Positions 44,403 to 55,338 of a DNA stretch of 64,000 nucleotides are shown piece by piece. Source of the DNA: Metabacillus endolithicus (GTDB lineage: Bacteria > Bacillota > Bacilli > Bacillales > Bacillaceae); contig NZ_CP095550.1 in NCBI RefSeq assembly GCF_023078335.1, positions 1,656,001-1,720,000 of the forward strand, written 5' to 3'. The translations under genes were made by a program, and so were the position numbers. The notes under the pieces were generated by a model. That model was given only the letters and a program-made list of their open reading frames with translations. It was not told the origin of the DNA and searched no databases. Every line of letters begins with the position of its first letter. The stretch's first letter is position 1.

Positions 44403-46456
44403 CTAGTATTCTTCCTTTGCTTCTCCCACTTTAAATTTATGGATTGTGTTCTCAAGCTCGTGAATTGTTTTGGATAATGAGGAAGCAAGATCGCCCAATT
44501 CTTCAGCTGCAGCTGCCTGTTCTTCTGTCGTAGCTGTTACTTCCTCCGTTGTCGCAGAAGATTCCTCAGCTACCACGACCATTTCACTGATTGCCTTTTC
44601 AACTTTTTCTTTATTATTATTAATTTTACCGATTGACTCTTCAATATAATCAATTTCATTTATGATTGAGTCAGTACCAGATAATATATTTTCAAATGCT
44701 TGTTGAGTATCATGGATGGAAGTGGATTGCTCTTTGAATAAAGCAATCGTCGTTTTGACAAGCTCAACTGATTGTTTCGTCTGACTTAAAATACTAGTAA
44801 TAACGGTTTCAATTCGTAAAGAAGAGCTTTTCGTTTGATCAGCAAGCTTACGGATTTCCTCAGCTACTACAGCAAAACCTCTACCTGCTGCCCCTGCTCT
44901 TGCAGCCTCAATACTTGCGTTTAGTGAGAGTAGATTGGTTTCTTCACTTACGCTCTTAATCATTTCTACAATATCCTTAATCTGAAATTTATTTCAACAT
45001 TTAATTTGTCCATTGTTGTGTCAACCTGGCCAATGTTTGTACCCATTTCTTCACTTTTCTTTGTTAATTCTTTAATCGTTTCGATTGACTGACTACTTAA
45101 CTTTTTCGTTGTTTCAGTAATCGATGATACTTTAACCATATTTCCTGCTACCTCGTTAATTTCACTAGATAGCTCCTTCATTTCACGATTGGTTTTCTCT
45201 GAATAATCAACCTGACTAACCGCTCCTCTGGCCACTTCATCAATTGCTGTTGCAATTTGTTCTGTGGCGGATGCAGATTCTGAAGCGATACGTTTTAGAT
45301 CATTCGAACGGTTAACAGCATAAGCAGAAACCTTTTTATTTTCTTCTATCATGATTGTTATATTATCAATCATATTGTTAAAGCTCGTGCCAAGCTGACC
45401 TACTTCGTTTTTATATAAATAATCCGCACGATGAGTAAGGTCTCCCTTTTCAGCTTCCTTCATAATCTCTACGATTCGATGAATTGGTTTAATCATGCTT
45501 CTAGCTAAAAAGATACTAACAAAAACAGATAATAGAACAAACGCAAAAATAATGATATAAACCAAATAAAGTACGTTTTGAATTTCTTTCATTAAATAAG
45601 ATTTAGAAGTGGAAACAGCTACATTCCAGCCATTTTCAGTTTCTTTTATGGAAACTAAGTTGTCTTGTGTATTTTTATGATCCTCAAATTTTGTTCCAAT
45701 CAATTCTTCATTATTACTTGAAATCACCATACCATCTTCGTTATAGATCGTTATTTCTCTCGAAGAAACATCAATACCACTCTCAAATACTTTTTCAAAA
45801 AGCTTTCCGTCGGCTGCGAGAATAAGTCTTCCATCACGATTATACTTTCGAAATAAATATACTTGTTCATAATTACCATCTATTCCAGATTTCCAAAGTA
45901 CACCTCTTGATAGATTTTGAATTTCTTCTGATAAATTTGAATTTATACTCTCGATATTAAGATCTTTTGCATGTCCTTCGTCTCCAAAAATAGTATTTTC
46001 CTCATTTATAAAAAACATAGCTTTTGCCATATTATTAGTTGAAGTAATACTTAAGAAAAAGACTACTGCATCTTTATGCAAAAGAAATTTTTCATAATCT
46101 GTTAGTCCTTTTACTGATTCAAGCTTTTCCATTAGCTCTAAATTTGAAAAAGGCACTAACGTTAAATTTTCTATCTCTTTTAGTGAGTTATTCACATTTT
46201 TTGTTACCTGCGCACTAATATCTTCATTCATAGTAGAAACTTTATCTTCTATTGTATTTTTCGATACAAAGTAAACAACGTTTCCAATGATCAAACTAGG
46301 AATAATCGTAAATAAAAGCAAAAACATGATGATTCTTGATTTAAGTGTCATCCCATTTAAAAAATGAGGCACTTTGAATCCAATCTTTCTCTTTTTCTTT
46401 GAAGCTTTTTCACTTGATGACTTCCGCTTTATTCTTCCTTTTATTCGCTTCATCAT
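44403..46456 (-). pseudogene. Methyl-accepting chemotaxis protein, frameshifted
   Basis: A dCache-type chemoreceptor of about 683 residues when repaired. Basic cytoplasmic N-tail, TM1 about 40-62, extracellular double-Cache-like domain (to about 300), TM2, HAMP, then the signalling domain. The frame breaks at 44981-44990 (plus strand TCTGAAATTT); without the AA the text reads [17 protein letters not shown] and then the hairpin tip [19 protein letters not shown]. The C-terminal part ends [11 protein letters not shown]. Start ATG 46456 follows GGGGGAG. The same insertion occurs in gcvH and xylT. Confidence 0.88.
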
Positions 46457-46741
46457 CCTGTTCTCCCCCTTCATAAATTCAAATTGTTCTGAAAAGACAA
46501 CGCTCTAATTTAAATATTAAGACAAAGCTCCTAGTCTTTTTCCAACAATCATGTATTCGCTTTCAATTATACTATATTTCGACCGAATTTTTCATAATAT
46601 TTTAATATTCTCTCACCTTTCTAGTAACATTATCATGGATGCGCTTACAATAACCTCGTGACTTCTAGTACTCTATTCCTATGAAAATTTGTGGAATACT
46701 GTCGATACAAAGGACAACATAACTTTTTTGGGGGGATTTCT

Positions 46742-48451
46742 TTGTTTAATCATCTTAGATGGAAAAACACCAAGATTGGAGGAAAGTATTTTTACGTATT
46801 TTTAGTTGTGATTGTTACATTTCTTGTTTCAATTTTTATTACGTACGGATTGCTTAATAAAACAAGTCAAACAATTGACCATTCATTAGCAAAAAATGAA
46901 ATAGCTTTATATAGTTCAGATTTAGCTTCTCTTTATCATGAGAAATACAGTCAAATTCCAGAATATTTACTTCTTGCTGATGAAGAAAGACTAATGAATT
47001 ATTTAGAAGACAGCCGAACGTTTGTAGACATTGCAAAAAAGTTAAAAGCTCAATTAACAAACAAAGAACAAATTGACATTTTTAATAAAATCATCGAAAA
47101 CAATCATAAATTAGATGAATATTTCTTTAGTACGATTGTACCGAATGTCCAACAAATCAATACAGAAGATTTTAAGAAGCTACAAGGAGATGCAAGTCTA
47201 CTAAAAGTTGAAACTACTGAATTAAGTGAACAGTTAAAAACAATGGCAACAGAATCTAACAAAGCTTCTCTAACAGAATCACAAAATGCCATTTCTACTA
47301 CGATCAAATTATTAATGATCTCAGTCGCCGTAGCAATTATCGTTTCAACTATCTTACTCATTTTCATCAGCAGAAAAATTTCATCAAATTTAAATCAATT
47401 AGTTTTAACAAGTGAAGAAATTGCGGGTGGTAATCTAACGTTTGAGCCTCTAACGAATGATGGAAATGATGAAATTGGAAAGCTGTCACAAGCAATTAAT
47501 CACATGGGTAGTCGTTTAAGAGAAATGATCTTAGAAGTTTCTCATATCGCTTCAGATGTTGATCATCAAAGTTCCGCGTTTGCTGAATCTGCCTCAGAAC
47601 TAAAACAAGGCAGCACACAGGTGGCAAATACAATTGATGAATTAGCCTCCGGTGTTAACAACCAAGCAAACGAAGTATCAGATATCTCTGAACACGTTAA
47701 GGAGTTCAGTAATCGTTTAATTGAAGTGAATCAGGATGGAAGTAAATTGGTCCAGTTTTCTGATGACATGTTAACAGTATCTGTAAACGGTGATCAACAG
47801 ATGAAAAGCTCTTTAGAACAAATGAAGCTAATTCATAAGATCGTTGAACGATCGGTTGAGAAAGTGAAAAGCCTTGAATTAAAAACGGAATCAATTACAG
47901 AGCTTGTTACAGTGATTAAATCAATTGCAGAGCAAACAAATCTTCTCGCACTTAATGCCTCAATTGAAGCAGCAAGAGCTGGAGAAAGCGGAAAAGGCTT
48001 CGCTGTTGTAGCCTCAGAAGTTAAGAAACTAGCTAACGAAGTAACAGCTTCAATAGAAAACATTACTTCTATTGTTACTAGTATTAAAGAAGAAACAACA
48101 TCAATATCAAATGAACTAAATAGTGGATTTCAAAAGGTAAATGAAGGAACGGAACAAATTGAGGTAACAGGTAAGTACTTCTCAGATATTAAAGAAAAAG
48201 TTTACGATATGACAAATCGAGTAAAAAATATCTCATCAGCTTTTAACTATTTTGAACAAACTAGTCAAGAAATCAATCAATCCGTTGAACAAATTGCAGC
48301 CATATCCGAAGAGTCTGCTGCTGGTTCAGAGGAAATCTCTGCAGCTATCTATGAACAAACGCAATCAATTGATACTATTTCAACTAGTGCAAGAACGCTA
48401 TCAAATATGGTTGTACGAATGAATGAGATGATTGGTAAATTTAAGGTTTAA
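46742..48451 (+). CDS. Methyl-accepting chemotaxis protein (four-helix-bundle sensor)
   Basis: A 569-residue receptor. TM1 at about 14-38, an all-helical extracellular module of about 150 residues (four-helix-bundle type), TM2 near 200-222, HAMP ([19 protein letters not shown]) and the signalling hairpin with tip [36 protein letters not shown] 46742 is chosen since GGGGGGAT precedes it. It is followed 26 bp later by a sugar-binding lipoprotein gene, so the ligand may be that protein rather than a free sugar; this is inference. Confidence 0.87.
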   Translation: MFNHLRWKNTKIGGKYFYVFLVVIVTFLVSIFITYGLLNKTSQTIDHSLAKNEIALYSSDLASLYHEKYSQIPEYLLLADEERLMNYLEDSRTFVDIAKKLKAQLTNKEQIDIFNKIIENNHKLDEYFFSTIVPNVQQINTEDFKKLQGDASLLKVETTELSEQLKTMATESNKASLTESQNAISTTIKLLMISVAVAIIVSTILLIFISRKISSNLNQLVLTSEEIAGGNLTFEPLTNDGNDEIGKLSQAINHMGSRLREMILEVSHIASDVDHQSSAFAESASELKQGSTQVANTIDELASGVNNQANEVSDISEHVKEFSNRLIEVNQDGSKLVQFSDDMLTVSVNGDQQMKSSLEQMKLIHKIVERSVEKVKSLELKTESITELVTVIKSIAEQTNLLALNASIEAARAGESGKGFAVVASEVKKLANEVTASIENITSIVTSIKEETTSISNELNSGFQKVNEGTEQIEVTGKYFSDIKEKVYDMTNRVKNISSAFNYFEQTSQEINQSVEQIAAISEESAAGSEEISAAIYEQTQSIDTISTSARTLSNMVVRMNEMIGKFKV

Positions 48452-48477
48452 GTCAAACTAAAGATGGAGGTCACAAG

Positions 48478-49540
48478 GTGCTAAGATCCTACAAAAAAAC
48501 AAGCTTAAGTCTAATCCTTTGTTTTGTTTTACTCATAACTACAGCCTGCTCGTCAACAGAAAAAGCAACATCACCAAAAACAGCAGGCAAACTTATTACA
48601 AATGACAGTGTTCCTTATGTTGGATTTTTATTAGATACTCTTGAAGAAGAAAGATGGTATAAAGATAAGCAATTATTTGAGGAACATATTAAGTCATTAG
48701 GTGGACAAGTAAAAACACTTGCAGCCAATGGTCATGACGCTGTTCAATTAAAACAAGCTCAATTGTTAATAGAAGAAGGTGTTGATGTTTTAGTTGTTGT
48801 CCCACATAACGCAGAAGAAGCAGCAAAGATTGTGGAACTTGCACATGAAAACAAAGTAAAGGTCATTTCCTATGATCGACTTATTACTAAGAGTGACCTA
48901 GATTACTATATTTCCTTTGATAATGAAAAAGTAGGTGTTTTACAAGCAACCGAAATTGTAAAGAACACCTCACAAGGAAAGTTTGCTTATATTGGTGGTG
49001 CAGAAACTGATAATAATGCCATTTTATTTAGAAAAGGAGCTATGTCAGTTCTTCAACCATTAATTGATAAGGGAGACATTACCTTAATAGCAGATCAGTA
49101 TACAGATGAGTGGAAGCCTGAAAATGCTGAAAAAAATATGAAAGAAGCTTTAAAGAAATCAAATAATCAAGTAGACGCAGTGGTTGCAGCAAATGATGGA
49201 ACTGCAGGTGGAGTCATTTCAGCACTAGGAACTGTCGAATTTAGCAGGCAAAATCCCAGTATCTGGACAAGATGCTGAATTAAACGGTATTAAACGTATT
49301 GTTGATGGTACTCAAACGATGACAGTATACAAACCGATTAATGTAATTGCTACCCAAGCAGCGGAAATGGCATTTAAGGTTGCGAAAGGTGAAAATCCAA
49401 AAACTGATACTACTATTAATAATAATAAAATAGAAGTCCCTACGATTCTATTAGAGCCTACTGCCGTAACGAAGGAGACAATTGATTCAACTGTTGTGAA
49501 AGATGGCTACTTGTCTAAAGAAGATATTTATGGAAAGTAA
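48478..49540 (+). pseudogene. XylF-like sugar-binding lipoprotein, frameshifted
   Basis: A type-I periplasmic-binding-fold lipoprotein, about 353 residues when joined. Lipobox LLITTACSS (Cys about 22), sugar-site segments PYVGFLLDTLEEERW and VISYDRLITKSDLDYYISFDN and VDAVVAANDGTAGGVISAL, close to XylF/RbsB. The frame breaks at the T-run 49240-49242; removing one T gives LAGKIPVSGQDAELNGI and the C-terminal lobe. No ABC ATPase or permease follows; a terminator does. GTG start with GGAGG. It probably works with the chemoreceptor directly upstream. Confidence 0.83.
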
Positions 49541-49547
49541 AGTAATC

Positions 49548-49590
49548 AAAAAAACGCTGGTGACTTGGTTTCAAGCTACCAGCGTTTTTT
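49548..49590. terminator. Terminator after the XylF-like gene
   Basis: AAAAACGCTGG ... CCAGCGTTTTT stem between convergent genes. Confidence 0.9.
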
Positions 49591-49601
49591 CCTTTTTATT
49601 A

Positions 49602-52600
49602 TTAAACTGCAATTGTATCTTCTTGCTTTTCAACTTGTTTTCTTTGCTTTTTTGATTTTCTGAAATAGAGAAGCTCATACACTACCGGGATTACAACAAG
49701 TGTTAATAGTGTAGCTACACTTAATCCACCGATTACAACAACTGCAAGACTTGCCGAAACTAAGTTTCCTGATTCTGCTTCTTTAAATAACAATGGAAGC
49801 ATAGCTGATATAGTAGCAACTGCTGTCATAATAATTGGTCTCATACGAATTGTTGCGGCTTCTACTACTGCATCACGAATAATCATCGTTTTCTCATTTT
49901 GTTTTACTCGATCAAGTAGAACTATCGCGTTTGTTACAACGATTCCAATTAACATAAGTGCTCCAAGTAATGCTGTTACATCAACGGAAATGCCACTGAT
50001 GATAATTCCTAGAATTGCGCCAATCGCTGCTAATGGTAGTGAGAATAATATGGCAATTGGTGCGCGAATTGTTTTAAACGTAATGACCATGATTAAGAAC
50101 ACAATTCCAATGGAAGCAAGCATTGTCATGAACAAGTCATTAAAGTCACTTGCTTGGTCGGCACTAGCTCCGCCAACAAACACATCAATATCATCTGGAA
50201 TGTCTATCCCTTCTGTTTCTTTATCTCCAAAGATCTTACTATTTACTTCAGTAGAGATTTCTGAAAGTTTTTCAGGATCAACATTAGCCGTTACCCTCAC
50301 ATATTGCTCACCATCTTTATGGAAGGTGCTAGTAGGCTCTTCTGATTGCTTGAGTTCAGCTACCTTCGAAATAGTTGTCATACCGTTTGCTGTCATTATA
50401 GGAACTTCAGATAATTCTTTTTCCGTGTCAGGTGTGTAAACTGGCTCAAGCATCACCATTGTTTGCTGATCATTTACTTCAATTGTGCCAAGCGGTGTTT
50501 GATTGAGCATAACAGATGCTTGTTGTGCGATTTGATCGGCCTTAGCTAAGCTAGGATCAACAACAAAGGAATAAACTGTTTTTGTTTCTTCTTGGTTTGA
50601 TGAAACCTTTTCAACTCCGTCAATATCCTTAATTTCTGCTGTGATCGTTTCTGAAAGATCTGTTAATTCCTCAACATCCTCACCAATTACATCTACGGTA
50701 ATGGATGTAGAACCGCCACTCATCATAGATGCTTCAGTTACTTCTAATGTAGCATCTTTATATTCTTCTTTCTGTGTGTTCACCTTGTCTATGAATGCCT
50801 GCATATCTGCATCTTCTTTAAGAATTGCCATAATCTGAGTCTGGGTTGGATCTCCTACCTCACCATATTTTGCAGAATCTGCTGAGTTGCCAAGTTGCAA
50901 ATAAACATTTTCAAGCTCATTCTGTTCCATCACAAATTCTTCAAGCTTTACTGACTCTTCTTTTACTTTTTCTATTGGTGTTTCATTAGGATATTTTAAC
51001 GAAACATAAACATAATCTGCTTTTGTTTTATCTACAGAGCCTTTAGGAAGTAACATATATCCCCCAATTGACCCTGCGAATAAAATAAATGATGTTAAAA
51101 GAACAACCCATTTATGATTCAGTGACCATGTTAAAAATCTAGTAAACTTCACAGAAGGTTTGTGCTCTTTCATTTTTGCATTTTTTAATAATCCTGCACT
51201 CATAACCGGAACAATAGTTAAAGCAACGATTAAGGATGCTAGTAATGAATAAGTGATTGTTAAGGCGAATGGTAATAAGAAATCTTGTAAACTGCCTCCT
51301 ATTAATCCCATCGGTAAAAAGACAGCAACTGTTGTTAACGTCGATGAAGTGATAGCAGATCCTACTTCTTTCGTTGCATCTATGACCATTTTGACTGAAA
51401 ACTTCTCAGTTTGAGCTCTTCTAAAGATGTTTTCTATAACAACAATACTATCATCTACTAAACGCCCTACCGCAACAGCTACTCCACCAAGTGTTAAAAT
51501 ATTTAATGTTACACCTGATTGTGCTAGTAGAAACAGTGTAAAACCTAATGACAATGGAATCGATACGATTGTAATTAATGTTGAGCGTAAGTTACGTAAA
51601 AAGATCATAATAACAATCGTAGCAAAAAGTGCACCTAATAAAACTTCTTTAATCATACTGTGAACAGATGATTCAACCATATCTGCAGATGCTAAAACCA
51701 CGGTTGTTTCTAACTGATCATATTTCTCGTTAATTTCTTCTGATACTTTCTCCGCTTCTTTACTGATTGTTACAGCATTTGATTGACTGTCTTTTGTAAT
51801 AACAAAGGTTAAAGCATCAGAGCCATTTACTTTTGTAAGATTGTTATCTTGTTTTTCGATTTTAATTTCTGCTATATCTTTTAAAGCAGCGCCTGGAATA
51901 ACCTCTGTATTTTCTAGTTTTTCAATTGTATTAACATCACCAATTACTTTAATGTTTGATGCTTTTCCATCAACTGTATTTTCAGCTATGGCCGCTGAAA
52001 CATTCTGTCCCTGAAGCAGCGTCATAACACTCTCAATTGATACCTGCTTTTTTGCCATCTTTTTCTCATCTAATTCAACGGATACAAAAGAAGGGATAAT
52101 ACCGTTTGTTTGAATATCTGCTACACCATCAATGTTTTTAAAATAAGGAACAATTTCATCTTGTGCATATTGAATGGTTTCTGGATTAATTCCTTCGTCA
52201 AATGATAAAGCAATATATGAGACTGGAATCATTGATGTATTAAGTTGGACAATGTTCGGCTTCATAACATTCTGAGGTAATGGAACATTTGCCAAAGCTT
52301 CTTCAATCTCACGTTTGGCTTCCTTTTTATCAACACTAGATTCTAGATGAATATCAACGGATGAATAGCCATCACCCGTAGTTGAAAACACATTTATCTT
52401 ACCATTTACACCATCTATCGCATTTTCTATCGGGGTGGTGACTTGATCTTCCATTGTACTTGCGTCCACCCCGTTCCCCATTGTCACAACTGAGATGAAC
52501 GGCTGATCTGTTGAAGGTAAAAATTCCATAGGTAAGCGAAAATAACTCAAAACTCCCATCACTAAAATCAACGTTGACATTAAGAAAACTGCTGCTTTGT

Positions 52601-52631
52601 TTTTAAATGACCATTTTGTAAACCAAGACAT
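49602..52631 (-). CDS. RND-family efflux transporter (SwrC-like)
   Basis: A 1009-residue resistance-nodulation-division exporter. TM1 at the N-terminus (KAAVFLMSTLILVMGVLS), large periplasm-facing loop with FLPSTDQPFISV, the TM4 region with GVAVAVGRLVDDSIVVIENIFRR (proton-relay Asp pair), a second large loop and a symmetric C-terminal half (LMLIGIVVTNAIVLLDRV). Similar in size and layout to B. subtilis SwrC, which exports surfactin and lipophilic compounds. The C-terminal tail is charged. No membrane-fusion protein is adjacent. Confidence 0.9.
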   Translation of the reverse strand: MSWFTKWSFKNKAAVFLMSTLILVMGVLSYFRLPMEFLPSTDQPFISVVTMGNGVDASTMEDQVTTPIENAIDGVNGKINVFSTTGDGYSSVDIHLESSVDKKEAKREIEEALANVPLPQNVMKPNIVQLNTSMIPVSYIALSFDEGINPETIQYAQDEIVPYFKNIDGVADIQTNGIIPSFVSVELDEKKMAKKQVSIESVMTLLQGQNVSAAIAENTVDGKASNIKVIGDVNTIEKLENTEVIPGAALKDIAEIKIEKQDNNLTKVNGSDALTFVITKDSQSNAVTISKEAEKVSEEINEKYDQLETTVVLASADMVESSVHSMIKEVLLGALFATIVIMIFLRNLRSTLITIVSIPLSLGFTLFLLAQSGVTLNILTLGGVAVAVGRLVDDSIVVIENIFRRAQTEKFSVKMVIDATKEVGSAITSSTLTTVAVFLPMGLIGGSLQDFLLPFALTITYSLLASLIVALTIVPVMSAGLLKNAKMKEHKPSVKFTRFLTWSLNHKWVVLLTSFILFAGSIGGYMLLPKGSVDKTKADYVYVSLKYPNETPIEKVKEESVKLEEFVMEQNELENVYLQLGNSADSAKYGEVGDPTQTQIMAILKEDADMQAFIDKVNTQKEEYKDATLEVTEASMMSGGSTSITVDVIGEDVEELTDLSETITAEIKDIDGVEKVSSNQEETKTVYSFVVDPSLAKADQIAQQASVMLNQTPLGTIEVNDQQTMVMLEPVYTPDTEKELSEVPIMTANGMTTISKVAELKQSEEPTSTFHKDGEQYVRVTANVDPEKLSEISTEVNSKIFGDKETEGIDIPDDIDVFVGGASADQASDFNDLFMTMLASIGIVFLIMVITFKTIRAPIAILFSLPLAAIGAILGIIISGISVDVTALLGALMLIGIVVTNAIVLLDRVKQNEKTMIIRDAVVEAATIRMRPIIMTAVATISAMLPLLFKEAESGNLVSASLAVVVIGGLSVATLLTLVVIPVVYELLYFRKSKKQRKQVEKQEDTIAV

Positions 52632-52823
52632 AATTTAAAACTCCCTTTTCATATTTTTTTGGTGAATACGGGTAATTCTTATAACTCCTTCCTAATCATA
52701 GGTAAAATTCGTCATATCAGGTTAGTTACTACAGTCATTATTTTAATAACAAAAAGTGGAAGCGTTAAATGACCTGAGGTGTAAAATCATCTACGACTTG
52801 AGACGTATTATGAATTTAAAAAT

Positions 52824-52853
52824 AAAAAAAGACAGACGATTGTCTGCCTTTTT
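52824..52853 (-). terminator. Terminator after the GNAT gene
   Basis: AGGCAGACA ... GTCTGTCTTTTTTT on the minus strand. Confidence 0.8.
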
Positions 52854-52869
52854 CAACGCATTGTTTATA

Positions 52870-53268
52870 TTATTTTTTTCTAGGGATACTAAACCCATTA
52901 TCTAAAGAAGTAAATCCGATTTTCGGATAATATTCCATTGCTTCAGGAGCAGAAAGCAATAAAAGTGACACCTCTTCTCCTATTTCGTCTTGTAATAATT
53001 TTATAAGGTGCTTACCAATTCCAGCTTTTTGATGATCTTTATCGACTGCAAGATCTGATAGATAGCAGCAATAGCTGAAATCTGTAATCGCTCTCGCCAC
53101 ACCAATAACTTTATTTTCTGCTCGTGCTGTTATGATAATATCTGCCTGGTCGATCATTTTTTGTAGTCGGTCTAAATCATCAACAGGTCTTCGTATTCCT
53201 GAAGCTTTAAAAACTTGTGAAAGCTCAGCTGCATCAATGTTATCGTGGACTTTGTATGTATAATTCAT
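52870..53268 (-). CDS. GNAT acetyltransferase, small
   Basis: A 132-residue GNAT: CYLSDLAVDKDHQKAGIGKHLIKLL carries the acetyl-CoA loop, and EAMEYYPKIGF is the usual C-terminal motif. Substrate unknown. Start ATG 53268 has an RBS-like GGGGAAAC upstream. Followed by a terminator. Confidence 0.8.
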   Translation of the reverse strand: MNYTYKVHDNIDAAELSQVFKASGIRRPVDDLDRLQKMIDQADIIITARAENKVIGVARAITDFSYCCYLSDLAVDKDHQKAGIGKHLIKLLQDEIGEEVSLLLLSAPEAMEYYPKIGFTSLDNGFSIPRKK

Positions 53269-53477
53269 CTACGTTTCCCCTTTGTGTTTTTTCTAAGTAT
53301 ATAATGAAGAGAACCTATATAAAAGCAGTTTCTTCGGAAAACATTCACTTTAAATAAGAAATATGAGGAATTCTTTCTATTCAGTGAAATGTCGGTATGT
53401 CTCATGGTTTTTGAACTTTAAGTGAGTGTATGAACGAAAAGAGAATCAGGTTTAAAAGAGAGTTTGAACACAATCTT

Positions 53478-54640
53478 GTATTGAAACTTGAGCTTGCTCA
53501 ATGCAGCCATTTCTGTCCCAATTCTCCCTCTATCGAGACTGAATTTGCTCAATGCAACCATTCCTGTCCCAATTCTCCCTCTATCGAGACTGGATCTTGC
53601 TCACTGCAATCATTACTGTCCCGATTCCTTCTCTATCGAGACTGGATCTTGCTCACTGCAACCGTTCCTGTCTCGATTACTCCTCTATCGAGACTGGACC
53701 TTGCTCACTTCAATCATTACTGTCCCAATTCCTTCTCTATCGAGACTGGACCTTGCTCACTGCAACCATTCCTGTCCCGATTCCTTCTCTATCGAGACTG
53801 GATCTTGCTCACTGCAACCATTTCTGTCCCGATTCCTCCTCTATCGAGACTGGACCTTGCTCACTGCAACCGATCCAGTCTCGATTACTCCTCTATCGAG
53901 ACTGGACCTTGCTCACTGCAACCATTTCTGTCTCGATTCCTCCTCTATCGAGACTGGACCTTGCTCACTGCAACCGTTCCTGTCTCGATTCCTTCTCTAT
54001 CGAGACTGGACCTTGCTCACTGCAACCATTCCTGTCCCGATTCCTTCTCTATCGAGACTGGACCTTGCTCACTTCAACCGTTCCTGTCTCGATTACTCCT
54101 CTATCGAGACTGGACCTTGCTCACTGCAATCATTCCTGTTCCGATTCCTCCTCTATCGAGACTGAATTTGCTCAATGCAACAATTCCTGTCCCAATTCTC
54201 CCTCTATCGAGACTGGACCTTGCTCACTGCAACCGTTCCTGTCTCGATTCCTTCTCTATCGAGACTGGACCTTGCTCACTTCAATCATTCCTGTCCCGAT
54301 TCCTTCTCTATCGAGACTGGATCTTGCTCACTGCAACCGTTCCAGTCTCGATTCCTTCTCTATCGAGACTGGACCTTGCTCACTTCAATCATTACTGTCC
54401 CGATTCCTCCTCTATCGAGACTGGAGCTTGCTCAATGCAACCATTCCTGTTCCGATTCTTCCTCTATCGAGACTGAATTTGCTCAATGCAACCATTCCTG
54501 TCCCGATTCCCCTTCTATCGAGACTGGACCTTGCTCACTGCACCCGTTCCTGTCCCGATTCTCCCTTTATCGAGACTGGATCTTGCTCCTAGCACTGCTG
54601 CCTGTCCCGTTTCTCCTTGGATAGAGACAGGATCTCGATA
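53478..54640. repeat. Tandem array of 52-bp repeats, about 21 full copies
   Basis: TATCGAGACT starts recur at 53531, 53582, 53634, 53686, 53738, 53790, 53842, 53894, 53946, 53998, 54050, 54102, 54154, 54205, 54257, 54309, 54361, 54413, 54465, 54516 and 54568, with degenerate copies at both ends. The period is 52, or 51 where GACTGGATCTTG is replaced by GACTGAATTTG. Each unit holds ATCGAGAC and, about 27 nt on, GTCTCGAT or GTCCCGAT, giving hairpin arms. GC content is well above the neighbourhood. Nothing is annotated in 53269-53477 before it. Confidence 0.95.
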
Positions 54641-54700
54641 CTTGCACTTGCTTACTGTCCCCAATTCTCCTGTACCAAGAAATTGCCAGCCCTGCCCATA

Positions 54701-54738
54701 AAAAACACCCCCTTTTCTTTGTAAAAAGGGGGTGTTTC
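54701..54738. terminator. Terminator after the DJ-1/PfpI gene
   Basis: AAACACCCCCTTTT ... AAAAGGGGGTGTTT stem, T-run on the minus strand. Confidence 0.9.
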
Positions 54739-54746
54739 ACCGTACA

Positions 54747-55272
54747 TTATTTATCCTCTAACACCTTAATAAATTCTCTCATATAGTCCGGCAGATCAGG
54801 TGGGCGACGACTTGACACTAAGTGACCGTCGACGACAACAGGTTCATCAAGCCACTTTGCACCGGCATTCTCCATATCATCACGGATTCCAGGTGTGCTT
54901 GTCACAGTTTTTCCGTTCAAAATCTTCGCAGAGATTAATACCCAGCCAGCATGACAGATTTGACCAATTGGTTTTTGGTTTTCTTCCATATGCTGAACAA
55001 TCTCGATTACTTCCTTAAAGCGTCGAAGCTTATCAGGAGCCCCAACCGCCAGGAACGAGTAATGCGTCATAGTCGCCCGGATTAATATCTTGAAATTGAA
55101 AATCTGAAGTAGCCGGCACTCCGTATTTTCCTTTATAAGTAAAGTTTGCATCTTCACCTGCTAAATGAACAGTAGCTCCTTCTTCACGTAAACGATGAAT
55201 CGGGTACCAAAGCTCCAGGTCTTCAAAATCTTCATGAACAAAGCTTAGTATTTTTTTGCCTGAAAGTCTCAT
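54747..55272 (-). pseudogene. DJ-1/PfpI-family protein, frameshifted
   Basis: A class I glutamine-amidotransferase-like protein of the PfpI (deglycase/protease) type, about 175 residues when joined. The N-part ends in the strand ALLVPGGW and the C-part holds the nucleophile elbow GQICHAGWVLISA and EPVVVDGHLVSSRRPPDLP. The break is the C-run 55040-55043 (G on the coding strand); removing one base gives PGGWAPDKLRRF. Family members protect against carbonyl damage. The cysteine and partner residues are intact apart from the indel. Confidence 0.85.
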
Positions 55273-55338
55273 ATACTTCTCCCTCCTTATTCATAGTTTC
55301 ACAATACCTTAACGATCCAAATAAAACAAATGATTAAA

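Noticed and set aside
53430..54592. Three overlapping plus-strand ORFs of 225-348 codons in the repeat array
   Set aside because: They arise because the 52-bp unit lacks stops and its length is not a multiple of 3; no convincing RBS or start and Cys/Leu/Ser-rich low-complexity text. Kept as a repeat, not as genes.
53478..54640. CRISPR array
   Set aside because: Units are contiguous and similar along their whole length, with no unique spacers and no cas genes nearby.
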